Position numbers and translations under genes: made by a program. The notes beneath the pieces are model-generated. The model made no database searches, was not told the DNA's origin, and was given only the letters and a program-made list of their open reading frames with translations. Of a stretch of 10,693 nucleotides of DNA, positions 1-10,693 are shown in pieces. The stretch is taken from contig JAIDTS010000128.1 in assembly GCA_029060585.1 (NCBI GenBank), positions 1,431 to 12,123 on the forward strand. Reading direction: 5' to 3'. This DNA comes from Muribaculaceae bacterium (GTDB lineage Bacteria > Bacteroidota > Bacteroidia > Bacteroidales > Muribaculaceae). The first letter of the stretch is position 1. The number at the start of each line of letters is the position of its first letter.

Positions 1-27
1 AGCCAATAAAACGTTCTTCATATATAT

Positions 28-1263
28 TTATTTTACCCGGACTTTTACTACTTTTCCGCCGAATACCTTGACCATAACTTCGGTGTCAGAGGGCAGATTC
101 TCCTGAATACCATACTTCGCGGGGTTGAACCAGTAATTCACACCATTGGCATCAGTCACGCGCCATGCTGTCTGTCCCATCCGGCGGTTTCCGTAGCAGT
201 CTGTGGTCTCAGCGGCGGGTTTGTGGTAGGTCTTTCTGGCCGGTATCTCCGGCCATGCCTCATAGATGAAGTCATCGGCTAAATGCTCCACTTTTCTGTA
301 TATGTCCGATGGGTCGGCAGCTGAAGTATAAGCCGGTATTTTTTTCTCAGTTTCCTTGTAAAGTTTCGGGAGATGCCATTCGTTTCTGCTATATAAGTCT
401 TTTACGTATTTCAGTTCCCATTTAGCCTGTGGATAAGCTCCTCCTTCCGCGAGGGCAGCTGCAAGGCGGAGGTGAATCTTTCCCTTGAACTCCTCCTGTC
501 CCGGGCAGCCCAGTGCCTTGTAGAGAAGGCTTACCTTAAGACGGAGGTCGTCTTTGTCGGTGATTAGATTTGCCAGACGGCTCCATAGATAGAATTTAGT
601 GGAGGAAGAAAGTATGGCATTTCGTAGCATTTCGATGGCCGACTCCTTCTCATCGGCAAGTTCGTGGATTTGAGCACGCTGGGCGAAAAGATTGAAGGTA
701 GGCGGATAAGTCACCATGGCCTGGTTGACGATAGAGGTGAACTCTTCTGAGGCAGGAATGCGCATCCCGTAAAGTTCATCGGTATAATGAGTGATGAGCT
801 TCTCGACTGTAGACGGCAGCTCCTTTCCTTCGTGATTCTTTCTGTTCCAATCAGAAGGACGAATATATTCAAGATTCCAAAGATCGACGAATTTCACGAT
901 GGAGAATCCTGTAGCATCTGATACGGGATTGAATCCCGGGCGGAAGCGTCCTGACGTCGCTGCATCTGTAGCGTCTTTATAGAGCCGGAAGGCCTCGGTC
1001 AGGATCATGGAATGCAGTTTATGAGGCTTCGTTACGTTGAGGCGCAGATAGTGGGCCAGCAACTGCTTACGCTCCTGAATGGCGTGGGCTGGACTTTGAT
1101 GCAGAGCATAGTAGATGATCCACCCCATGGGATAGTGGCTTTTCTGTGGAAGCACCCTCATGTCATTGTGATGCACGATTGAATTGTAGGTCTCTATAGC
1201 GGCACCAGCCTTCGCGCGGTCGAATCCGTCAGAGACAAACTTTATGATATCATTGATTTCCAT
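28..1263 (-). CDS. Unknown cytoplasmic helical-repeat (TPR-like) protein with small beta-rich C-terminal domain
   Basis: I do not recognise a named family with confidence. The 411-residue product has no signal peptide and no membrane segment, so it is probably cytoplasmic. Residues about 1-180 are mainly helical and rich in Tyr, Trp and His. Residues about 190-310 look like degenerate TPR or other helical-hairpin repeats, for example the stretches around AQRAQIHELADEKESAIEML and LRLAAALAEGGAYPQAKWEL. The last 55 or so residues change character to short beta strands (TAWRVTDANGVNYWF, then EVMVKVFGGKVVKVRVK), as in a small OB/S1-like or SH3-like barrel; that fold is only a guess. The ATG at 1263 sits 28 bases downstream of a full Bacteroidota promoter. 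It is transcribed divergently from the small acidic gene at 1416. Helical repeats plus a beta barrel suggest a protein or nucleic-acid binding scaffold, but nothing shows an enzymatic activity. That the gene is real is near certain; its function is open. Confidence 0.85.
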   Translation of the reverse strand: MEINDIIKFVSDGFDRAKAGAAIETYNSIVHHNDMRVLPQKSHYPMGWIIYYALHQSPAHAIQERKQLLAHYLRLNVTKPHKLHSMILTEAFRLYKDATDAATSGRFRPGFNPVSDATGFSIVKFVDLWNLEYIRPSDWNRKNHEGKELPSTVEKLITHYTDELYGMRIPASEEFTSIVNQAMVTYPPTFNLFAQRAQIHELADEKESAIEMLRNAILSSSTKFYLWSRLANLITDKDDLRLKVSLLYKALGCPGQEEFKGKIHLRLAAALAEGGAYPQAKWELKYVKDLYSRNEWHLPKLYKETEKKIPAYTSAADPSDIYRKVEHLADDFIYEAWPEIPARKTYHKPAAETTDCYGNRRMGQTAWRVTDANGVNYWFNPAKYGIQENLPSDTEVMVKVFGGKVVKVRVK

Positions 1264-1290
1264 GATGTCAGGTTTTAGTTATTCCCGTCT

Positions 1291-1323
1291 GCAAATCTAC
1301 TCATAATTTCCGAGACTGCCAAA
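1291..1323 (-). promoter_or_regulatory. Bacteroidota-type promoter for the minus-strand unknown gene
   Basis: Read on the minus strand, TTTG (1323-1320) is followed after exactly 20 bases by TAGATTTGC (1299-1291). This is a full match to the Bacteroidota housekeeping promoter (TTTG, 19-21 bases, TAnnTTTG). Transcription would begin near 1285, giving a leader of roughly 20 bases before the ATG at 1263. Confidence 0.8.
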
Positions 1324-1342
1324 CAATCCTGACTGAAAATAA

Positions 1343-1365
1343 CTGTCCTCGAAGAAACAGGACAG
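1343..1365. promoter_or_regulatory. Interrupted palindrome between divergent genes, possible operator
   Basis: CTGTCCT (1343-1349) and AGGACAG (1359-1365) are perfect 7-base inverted copies separated by 9 bases. The site lies 20 bases beyond the distal box of the minus-strand promoter and 50 bases before the start of the plus-strand gene. A dimeric regulator bound here could control both. It could also be a chance hairpin, and no regulator for it is identified. Confidence 0.4.
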
Positions 1366-1415
1366 CGAGAACCGTTTGATTGATTAATGCGTTATAGTAA
1401 TAAAAAATCGATACT

Positions 1416-1778
1416 ATGGAAAGAAAAGAACTCACAGACATAATAGCCGCTAAAGTAGCGGAGGTCATCGACAATCCCGGTCTCTGGGGAGAAGATCCTC
1501 AGTTAAGTATCATCCCGACAACATTGTTGGTCGGTATCCAGCGGCATGAAGATGCCGACAGATCAATAGCGTTCAGCGACTATGCTATTGAAGAAGATGC
1601 CGTTGAAGACGGCGACTACTCGGAAGATGCCGCCGATTTCCAGTCAGCGTCTGACCCTGACCTGTATCCAATCGGTACATTGATCGACTATGTCAATAAG
1701 AAACCTGATCTGAAAAAGATTTCGAGGCTGGTAGATGAATATATTCCTCAGCGCGAGGAAAACCTTTATGCGGAATAA
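1416..1778 (+). CDS. Small, highly acidic protein of unknown function
   Basis: This is a 120-residue protein with no signal peptide and no membrane segment; I do not recognise a family. The N-terminal 35 residues could form a helix followed by a short hydrophobic strand (IIPTTLLVGI). Residues about 44-82 are dominated by Asp and Glu (for example EEDAVEDGDYSEDAADF), and the C-terminal third returns to a charged helix (KKPDLKKISRLVDEYI). The strong negative charge could mean a protein-binding partner, a chaperone-like protein or a nucleic-acid mimic, but none of these is shown. It is transcribed away from the gene at 28-1263 and ends before a clear hairpin terminator, so it appears monocistronic. 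The ATG at 1416 follows an A-rich leader without a strong Shine-Dalgarno, which is common in Bacteroidota. I found no clear TAnnTTTG box upstream. Confidence 0.75.
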   Translation: MERKELTDIIAAKVAEVIDNPGLWGEDPQLSIIPTTLLVGIQRHEDADRSIAFSDYAIEEDAVEDGDYSEDAADFQSASDPDLYPIGTLIDYVNKKPDLKKISRLVDEYIPQREENLYAE

Positions 1779-1836
1779 ATTCATGAGTTGGTTTGTCTTA
1801 AGCGAAAAACGTTATTGAATAATAGTAAAGATTAAA

Positions 1837-1879
1837 GCGGCCATGCAGACTATTATGATTAGTTTGCATGGCTGTTTTT
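1837..1879 (+). terminator. Intrinsic terminator after the small acidic gene
   Basis: The arm GCCATGCAGAC (1840-1850) pairs with GTTTGCATGGC (1862-1872) around an 11-base loop, with one G-U pair. Three more pairs, including wobbles, can form outward (1837-1839 with 1873-1875). A run of T follows at 1875-1879. It lies about 60 bases after the stop codon at 1776-1778 and separates this gene from the carbohydrate enzymes. Confidence 0.75.
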
Positions 1880-1920
1880 ATTACTTAGGCAATATCTCTG
1901 AATCAGGGTTCATCAATTTT

Positions 1921-1981
1921 TTAAGCAAATCCACTTGGCGGATTCATATATTATTCTTAAATTTGCATATAGTTTGCTTAA
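1921..1981. repeat. 9-base inverted repeat bracketing the GH105 promoter
   Basis: TTAAGCAAA (1921-1929) and TTTGCTTAA (1973-1981) are perfect inverted copies. One lies just upstream of the -33 box, and the other at about the expected transcription start. The 43 bases between them hold the whole promoter. Paired operator half-sites are one reading; chance in AT-rich DNA is the other. Confidence 0.4.
1932..1968 (+). promoter_or_regulatory. Promoter of the GH105 gene
   Basis: TTG (1935-1937) is followed by 20 bases and TAAATTTG (1958-1965), then CAT. This fits the Bacteroidota promoter. Transcription is expected near 1972, leaving a leader of about 84 bases before the ATG at 2056, longer than for the other genes here. 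The segment closely matches the promoter of the GH2 gene at 3578-3614, including spacer bases not required by the consensus. Confidence 0.8.
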
Positions 1982-2055
1982 TCAGCGACCTTTGACTGTC
2001 AGTTCACTGATTTCAGTTATTATCCATCCATAATTCGATTTTAAACATAAATCAT

Positions 2056-3438
2056 ATGAAAAATGTAGTTGCATTTGTGGTGTCGATTCTCGTCGGTCTG
2101 GCGGCTTCGGCGCAGACCTCAGGATATTCCGCATCGATGGTTAGATCCCATGGCAAGGAATGGTCAGCCGACAAGAAATGGGACTATGTCAGCGGGCTGG
2201 TTGCCAAAACAATACTAATGTATTGCACTCAGTATCCTGATGACGTACTTGCGGACCAAGCCTATGAGTGGTGTAAGGAATATGCGGACAATGCCATAGA
2301 TACCGATGGAAACTTCTACGGCTTCAAGAAAGGGAGCCTCGACAACATCGCTTCAGGCAAGGTCCTGCTTGACCTATATGCCCGTGAGTCATCCGTCGAT
2401 CACGCTGCGGGAGAACGCTATCGCATCGCCGCTGACTACCTTTACAACTATCTGCGTCACGAGTACAAGCGCATCACACTTGACGAAGGCAAAAACTGCT
2501 TCATACACAAGGATTCATATCCATATCAGATGTGGCTCGACGGGCTCTATATGGGAGCTGCCTTCTATGCGGAATATCTTTCGGTATTCTCTCCTGACGA
2601 CAACGATGCATGGTCAGACATCGCCCTGCAATTCACCACCATACATAGCCATACCTACGATGCTGACAAACAGCTCAACTATCATGGATGGAGTGCTAAA
2701 CCTTCGGACCTCAACTCTTTCTGGGCTAATACAGCTGACCCATTCAAAGGTTGCAGCAAGGAATTCTGGGGTCGTGGAATGGGTTGGTATGCGGCCGCAT
2801 TGGTTGATGTACTTGCCCTCATGCCCTCCGGGCATCCGGATTATCCCGCAATCGCGGATATTTTCAGTCAGGTGGCGGATGGCATCCGTCGTTGGCAGGA
2901 CCCAGACAGTGGAGTATGGTATCAGCTTCTGCAATACGATGACTCTTATGTAAGTGCTGGAGGACATCGTAACTACCTTGAGGCATCAGTGTCATGTATG
3001 TTCACATATGCGTTGCTTAAAGGTATGAGGCTCGGACTGCTCGACTATGCCGAGTTCAGTACCGTGACACAGAAAGCCTATGACGGTTTGCTCGCTACAT
3101 TCATCACCGAAAATGGTGGCGGCGTGGATATCCACAACATCTGTCGCTCAGCCGGGTTAGGACCTTCCAACAAGCCCGAACGCAACGGTACAGCCGATTA
3201 CTATCTCGATGGAAGCGATGTTAATATAGTCTCCAACGAAGGTAAAGGCATAGGCTCCTTCATCATGGCCAGTCTCGAGTATGAGAGATACGCGACAGTG
3301 TCAGTACAGAGCAACTTAATTGATGGAGCATCCCCGATAATGTACTTCGACATGCTGGGGCGCCGTTGTCAGACCGCTCCCTCAGGCCTCTATATAGAGC
3401 TGCACGGAGACAAAGCCACCAAGAAAATCAGCAAATAG
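2056..3438 (+). CDS. Secreted glycoside hydrolase family 105 (unsaturated rhamnogalacturonyl/uronyl hydrolase)
   Basis: GH105 enzymes, of which YteR of Bacillus subtilis is the model, hydrolyse the delta-4,5-unsaturated uronic acid from the non-reducing end of oligosaccharides made by polysaccharide lyases. The 460-residue protein starts with a signal peptide ending ASA, with Gln20 next. An alpha/alpha-barrel of the usual family size spans about 25-410. Visible family motifs are YQMWLDGLYMG (157-167) with Asp162 as the likely catalytic acid matching YteR Asp143, HGW at 210-212, WGRGMGWY (238-245), a WYQLL segment, and NYLEASVSCMF near 306. The last 40 or so residues (YFDMLGRR, then SGLYIELHG and a Lys-rich end) resemble the final part of a type IX secretion sorting domain, but shorter than usual. 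It has its own promoter upstream and a hairpin downstream. GH88 is a related alternative, but the YteR-like motifs favour GH105. The exact uronide (rhamnogalacturonan, arabinogalactan or ulvan type) cannot be read from sequence. Confidence 0.92.
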   Translation: MKNVVAFVVSILVGLAASAQTSGYSASMVRSHGKEWSADKKWDYVSGLVAKTILMYCTQYPDDVLADQAYEWCKEYADNAIDTDGNFYGFKKGSLDNIASGKVLLDLYARESSVDHAAGERYRIAADYLYNYLRHEYKRITLDEGKNCFIHKDSYPYQMWLDGLYMGAAFYAEYLSVFSPDDNDAWSDIALQFTTIHSHTYDADKQLNYHGWSAKPSDLNSFWANTADPFKGCSKEFWGRGMGWYAAALVDVLALMPSGHPDYPAIADIFSQVADGIRRWQDPDSGVWYQLLQYDDSYVSAGGHRNYLEASVSCMFTYALLKGMRLGLLDYAEFSTVTQKAYDGLLATFITENGGGVDIHNICRSAGLGPSNKPERNGTADYYLDGSDVNIVSNEGKGIGSFIMASLEYERYATVSVQSNLIDGASPIMYFDMLGRRCQTAPSGLYIELHGDKATKKISK

Positions 3439-3467
3439 GTAGCAGGACCTCACAACAGCTGCAATTT

Positions 3468-8185
<4,718 letters not shown>

Positions 8186-8213
8186 AAAAATCCGCATTTT
8201 TTCACTATCCTAC

Positions 8214-8246
8214 GACACGCCTTTGGCTGCAAGCCGAAGGCGTGTC
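8214..8246 (+). terminator. Strong hairpin after the GH2 gene
   Basis: GACACGCCTTTGGCT (8214-8228) pairs with AGCCGAAGGCGTGTC (8232-8246) around a 3-base loop: 15 pairs with a single G-U. It begins 29 bases after the stop codon. No T-run follows, so it is either a terminator of the type without a clear U-tract or a 3'-end stabiliser. The next 120 bases show no gene. Confidence 0.7.
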
Positions 8247-8364
8247 TCGCTTGATAATGCATTGTAATGAAATATTTATTTGACTAAGCATGTAACAAAC
8301 TTATCTACAAATACTTGTTTGCTTGTAAAAAACAGCTGATGTAACGCCGTGTGATGCGATGAAA

Positions 8365-8397
8365 CTTGCATAAAAACTCTTTTTTGCCTAATTTTGC
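8365..8397 (+). promoter_or_regulatory. Promoter of the TPR regulator gene
   Basis: CTTG (8365-8368), 20 bases, then TAATTTTGC (8389-8397) fit the Bacteroidota promoter. Transcription would start around 8403, so the message would carry only about 20 bases before the ATG at 8425. The end of the -7 box abuts the tandem duplication at 8396-8441. Confidence 0.78.
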
Positions 8398-8441
8398 AAC
8401 CATAAAAACAATGATTTCGCAACCATGAAAACAACGATTGC
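8396..8441 (+). repeat. 23-base tandem duplication across the regulator's start codon
   Basis: Copy 1 (8396-8418) and copy 2 (8419-8441) agree at 20 of 23 positions with no gap. Copy 2 holds the real ATG (8425-8427) inside GCAACCATGAAAACAAC; the aligned triplet in copy 1 is ATA (8402-8404). A second difference (T at 8412, C at 8435) makes an ATG at 8411 in copy 1 only. Confidence 0.85.
8411..8428 (+). other. Possible five-codon upstream ORF overlapping the regulator start (ATGA)
   Basis: ATG ATT TCG CAA CCA TGA would encode MISQP. Its stop TGA (8426-8428) overlaps the regulator's ATG (8425-8427) as ATGA, the usual geometry of translational coupling. It is unusually close to the predicted transcription start and has no visible ribosome binding site, so it may never be translated. 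It arises from the tandem duplication. Confidence 0.3.
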
Positions 8442-10080
8442 ACTCACATTGACAATGATTCTTACGGTGGCAGGATGCGGCCAAAGAAACGCACGTGAGA
8501 CCCTCCGAGAGGCCGATCGGCTGGTTAACGAGCGTCCTGATTCAGCCCTCAATGTATTGGAGGCATTCGACACCCGCGACGTCGCCCCCGAGATACAGGC
8601 CTGGCATGCACTGCTGCTCGCGAAGGCCAACGAAAAGGCATTGAAACGCTTTCACAATGATTCGCTGACAGAAATGGCTGCGGAGTATTTCCGAGGACGC
8701 GGTGACAGTCTGGAAATCCAGGCTCTTTATTACAACGGAGTAATACACGGCTACAACAAAGACTACGCGTCAGCGCTCATATCGCTTATCGAGGCTGCAA
8801 AAAAAGCTAACGCTGCAGGAGATGACTTCTATTGCGGTATGGCATACCGTGAGCAGGCTGATATCTACCGTTCGCTGTTGGTGGAGTCTAAGCATCTTGA
8901 GTACGCTGATTCGGCACGACATTATTTTGAGCTTGCTAAGAAACCTGTGCATGCCATTGGAGAGGAGCTATCGCTCGCGGAAGCCCTGATCTCCCTCAAC
9001 AGAGTAGACAGCGCACTCATAGTGCTCGCCTCCGCACGTCTCAATCCGGAGATGAAGGATGCTCCGGCATTCAACGCCGCCTATCACCGAGCCATGGCAA
9101 ATGCCAGACTCAGTCGTAAGGAATACCAGTCGGCAATCAACCATCTTGACTCCGTGGAGATGTTCGCCTACGAGTTGACATCAACGGAATGGTCGAAGAA
9201 GGCGCGCATCTTCTGCTTGATGGGCGAATACGGTTCGGCTGAGAATGCTCTTGAAGAGGCAAGAGTGTATATGTTTGAGCCGACAGACACAGCAGAATTA
9301 GACCTCAGCGAAGCTATGCTTGCGGCCGGAGTACACGACTACCGAACCGCATACGAAGCTTTCAACCGATATTACGGAAGGTTTGTCGATTCACGCCAAC
9401 ATCTGCTGACACATCCTTATACAGCCATAGTAAGCGATTACTATAAAGAGCAGTCTGAACGACGGCACGAAGAACTCGGCACGACTCGCCGCATGATGTG
9501 GATGGCAGCAGTTATCGCCATACTCCTTGTGGCCCTCATAATTGCTGTCACTGTCTTCTACCGACGTCGCCTAAAAGAGAAGGCAGATCAGAGCGAAACA
9601 CTCGTTTCCGACATAGACAGATTACAGAAGATAATCGACCGACACAACGCGGAGGCGGCCGCTGTTCCTGAGTCTTCTGCCGATAAAAAACAGCCACCAC
9701 GCCACTACGCTATCATCAACTCGCTATGCGAGATTTCGAGTTGCGTGCCTGAGACCAGTGACGGATATGCTATACTCGGCAAGAACGTCACACGACTCGT
9801 CTCAACTCTCCATAGCGACGAGACAATCGCGGGAATCGAGAGTTTCGTGAATGACTATTTCGACAACATCATGTCGCGCTTTCGAGAACAATATCCCGGT
9901 ATGACTGAACGCAACTACCGCTTTGCGATGCTATCTTTCGCCGACTTCTCGATACAGTCGATAACGACTATCCTCGAACTGAAATCGACGGGGGCAGCAC
10001 GCACGATGCGCCACCGCATCAAGAAGCATATTGAGGAGCACGATGCAATGGACAGAGAACTGTTTCTTTCAATGCTCTAA
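8425..10080 (+). CDS. Lipoprotein-type membrane-spanning TPR protein with putative C-terminal DNA-binding domain
   Basis: This is a 551-residue protein. Its N-terminus has a lipobox, VAGC, with Cys18 as the likely lipidation site. Residues about 20-350 are helical TPR-type repeats (for example AREQADIYRSLL-like and YQSAINHLDSVEMFAYEL segments) expected in the periplasm. A single membrane segment covers 357-379 (MMWMAAVIAILLVALIIAV) and is followed by RRRLKEK, which puts the C-terminal part in the cytoplasm. A short coiled coil (about 381-405) leads to a domain ending in a helix-turn-helix-like region at about 494-540 (TERNYRFAML, then FADFSIQSITTILEL and RHRIKKHI). This matches the pattern of Bacteroidales TPR regulators whose C-terminus resembles a LuxR-like HTH. 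The inferred role is to sense an envelope signal and control nearby genes, perhaps the two hydrolases upstream. No kinase or receiver domain is present. Protein class is fairly sure; DNA binding and targets are inferred. The start is supported by the lipobox and the promoter at 8365. Confidence 0.85.
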   Translation: MKTTIALTLTMILTVAGCGQRNARETLREADRLVNERPDSALNVLEAFDTRDVAPEIQAWHALLLAKANEKALKRFHNDSLTEMAAEYFRGRGDSLEIQALYYNGVIHGYNKDYASALISLIEAAKKANAAGDDFYCGMAYREQADIYRSLLVESKHLEYADSARHYFELAKKPVHAIGEELSLAEALISLNRVDSALIVLASARLNPEMKDAPAFNAAYHRAMANARLSRKEYQSAINHLDSVEMFAYELTSTEWSKKARIFCLMGEYGSAENALEEARVYMFEPTDTAELDLSEAMLAAGVHDYRTAYEAFNRYYGRFVDSRQHLLTHPYTAIVSDYYKEQSERRHEELGTTRRMMWMAAVIAILLVALIIAVTVFYRRRLKEKADQSETLVSDIDRLQKIIDRHNAEAAAVPESSADKKQPPRHYAIINSLCEISSCVPETSDGYAILGKNVTRLVSTLHSDETIAGIESFVNDYFDNIMSRFREQYPGMTERNYRFAMLSFADFSIQSITTILELKSTGAARTMRHRIKKHIEEHDAMDRELFLSML

Positions 10081-10125
10081 GGCAATGATTAATGATAAAT
10101 TACTTAACTTTCACGATCTCTAAAA

Positions 10126-10280
10126 ATATCACGCAAAGGCGCAAAGGGGCAGAGTTTCAGCGTTTTGGGACGCTTCGCGACTCGATTATGGCAAGCTCGC
10201 AATGATTGCGGCCTGCTTCGCATCGGCCAGAGCGCGCAGAGAATAAGCGCAGTTCCTGCGCTAAGGGATTGCGCATCAGT
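10126..10280. repeat. Palindrome-rich intergenic element, possible dispersed repeat or structured RNA
   Basis: The 239-base spacer from 10081 to 10319 holds no credible gene. It opens with the short iteration GCAAAGGC-GCAAAGGG (10133-10148). Four small hairpins follow: AGCGT/ACGCT (10159-10174), CGCAA/TTGCG (10198-10210), GGCCTGC/GCA-TC-GGCC (10210-10228, with a 2-base bulge) and AGCGCAG/CTGCGCT (10246-10262, 3-base loop TTC). Base composition is visibly more GC-rich than the AT-rich flanks. The opening motif resembles intergenic repeats seen in many bacterial genomes, whose translation gives spurious SRKGAKGQ-type peptides; I rely on memory for that. A reverse-strand frame of 60 codons here is judged not to be a gene. 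Confidence 0.5.
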
Positions 10281-10319
10281 ATCCAAGAAAAAAATTTTTA
10301 TTATTAAAGATTACGAATT

Positions 10320-10693
10320 ATGAAACAACTGGCAATAACTATTTCAATACTTTTGATTGTCTCATTAGCGGCTCAGGGAGTGATCGTAAATCCTATGGAC
10401 TATAAGAATACAGAGAAGGTTTATAACGATTATGTGGAACTGCTTAGGCAGCATGACGTCTACATCAACCTACCACAAAATTACACTCCTGCCTGTATCC
10501 GGGGACTCTCTTATGTAAAGCAATCTATGGGTAGAGGTGAAGAATCCTTAAATATAGACTGCAATCCTATCGACATAGGAGCAATCGTGGAGGAGGATAG
10601 CTGCCGTGTCGCCATATGTTATCCGCAAATGATCGCAAACTTCACCACTCCATTCTACATGTGGGACGTCCATGGAAGCAGATGGATTGAATC
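10320..10693 (+). CDS. Exported protein of unknown function, 3' end outside the window
   Basis: An ATG at 10320 opens a frame that stays open to the right edge (124 complete codons), so the gene is cut by the window end. The product starts with a signal peptide, MKQLAITISILLIVSLAA, followed by Gln19, in keeping with the other exported proteins here. The mature part reads as a soluble domain with NYTPACIRGLSYVKQSMG and, further on, CRVAICYPQMIANF and PFYMWDVHGSRWIE. I do not recognise a family. Three cysteines in the visible mature part (near residues 59, 82 and 97, with a fourth near 102) might form disulfides in the periplasm. No TAnnTTTG promoter is visible just upstream, and the leader is A/T-rich. 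It could be read through from the regulator gene 239 bases upstream, since no terminator is evident there other than the small hairpins. Confidence 0.7.
   Translation, partial: MKQLAITISILLIVSLAAQGVIVNPMDYKNTEKVYNDYVELLRQHDVYINLPQNYTPACIRGLSYVKQSMGRGEESLNIDCNPIDIGAIVEEDSCRVAICYPQMIANFTTPFYMWDVHGSRWIE

Noticed and set aside
1375..1405. TTTG at 1375-1378 with TAATAAAA at 1398-1405 as a promoter for the acidic gene
   Set aside because: The spacing of 19 is acceptable, but the second box lacks TTTG, so only the TA of the -7 box matches.
2306..2953. Long alternative frame of 215 codons inside the GH105 gene
   Set aside because: It overlaps a coding frame with intact family motifs, and its translation is rich in Ser, Thr and His with no domain. 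It is a shadow of the real gene.
8307..8318. Imperfect dyad ACAAATACTTGT upstream of the regulator promoter
   Set aside because: Arms are only four bases, and such dyads are frequent in this AT-rich spacer; too weak to call an operator.
8247..8364. Possible riboswitch or small RNA between the GH2 terminator and the regulator promoter
   Set aside because: No stable helices beyond short AT-rich ones, and it lies upstream of the promoter, so it would not be in the regulator's leader.
10104..10286. Reverse-strand frame of 60 codons in the spacer after the regulator
   Set aside because: It lies wholly in the palindrome-rich element, has no promoter or ribosome binding site and reads like the low-information peptides made by intergenic repeats.

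Overview
The window looks like a chromosomal piece of a gut-type Bacteroidota, most likely order Bacteroidales. Four promoters fit the Bacteroidota pattern (a TTG or TTTG box, 20 bases, then TAnnTTTG). Secreted proteins begin with signal peptides followed by Gln, and two enzymes end in a C-terminal tail of the type IX secretion sorting type. A family such as Muribaculaceae or Prevotellaceae is plausible, but the sequence alone does not settle it.

Layout. On the minus strand at the left is a cytoplasmic helical-repeat protein of unknown function (28-1263). It is divergent from a small, very acidic unknown protein (1416-1778), which is followed by a good hairpin terminator. Next come two secreted carbohydrate enzymes on the plus strand, each with its own promoter: a family GH105 unsaturated uronyl hydrolase (2056-3438) and a very large LacZ-like GH2 enzyme with extra C-terminal binding modules (3659-8185). 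Then comes a lipoprotein-type, membrane-spanning TPR protein with a putative C-terminal DNA-binding domain (8425-10080), a palindrome-rich spacer without a credible gene (10081-10319), and the start of an unidentified exported protein that runs off the right edge (10320-10693).

How they fit together. GH105 enzymes remove the unsaturated uronic acid left by polysaccharide lyases. LacZ-like GH2 enzymes remove terminal beta-galactose or related sugars. Together they suggest breakdown of a galactose-decorated, uronic-acid-containing plant glycan such as rhamnogalacturonan I or arabinogalactan, although the substrate is inferred. The promoters of the two enzymes are nearly the same sequence beyond the core consensus, which suggests co-regulation. 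The TPR protein downstream has the build of a one-piece envelope-to-DNA regulator and may be their controller. No SusC/SusD pair or polysaccharide lyase is in the window.

Most notable: the matched enzyme promoters; a 23-base tandem duplication across the regulator's start codon that creates a five-codon upstream ORF overlapping that start; the multi-module tail of the GH2 enzyme; and the hairpin cluster near the right end.
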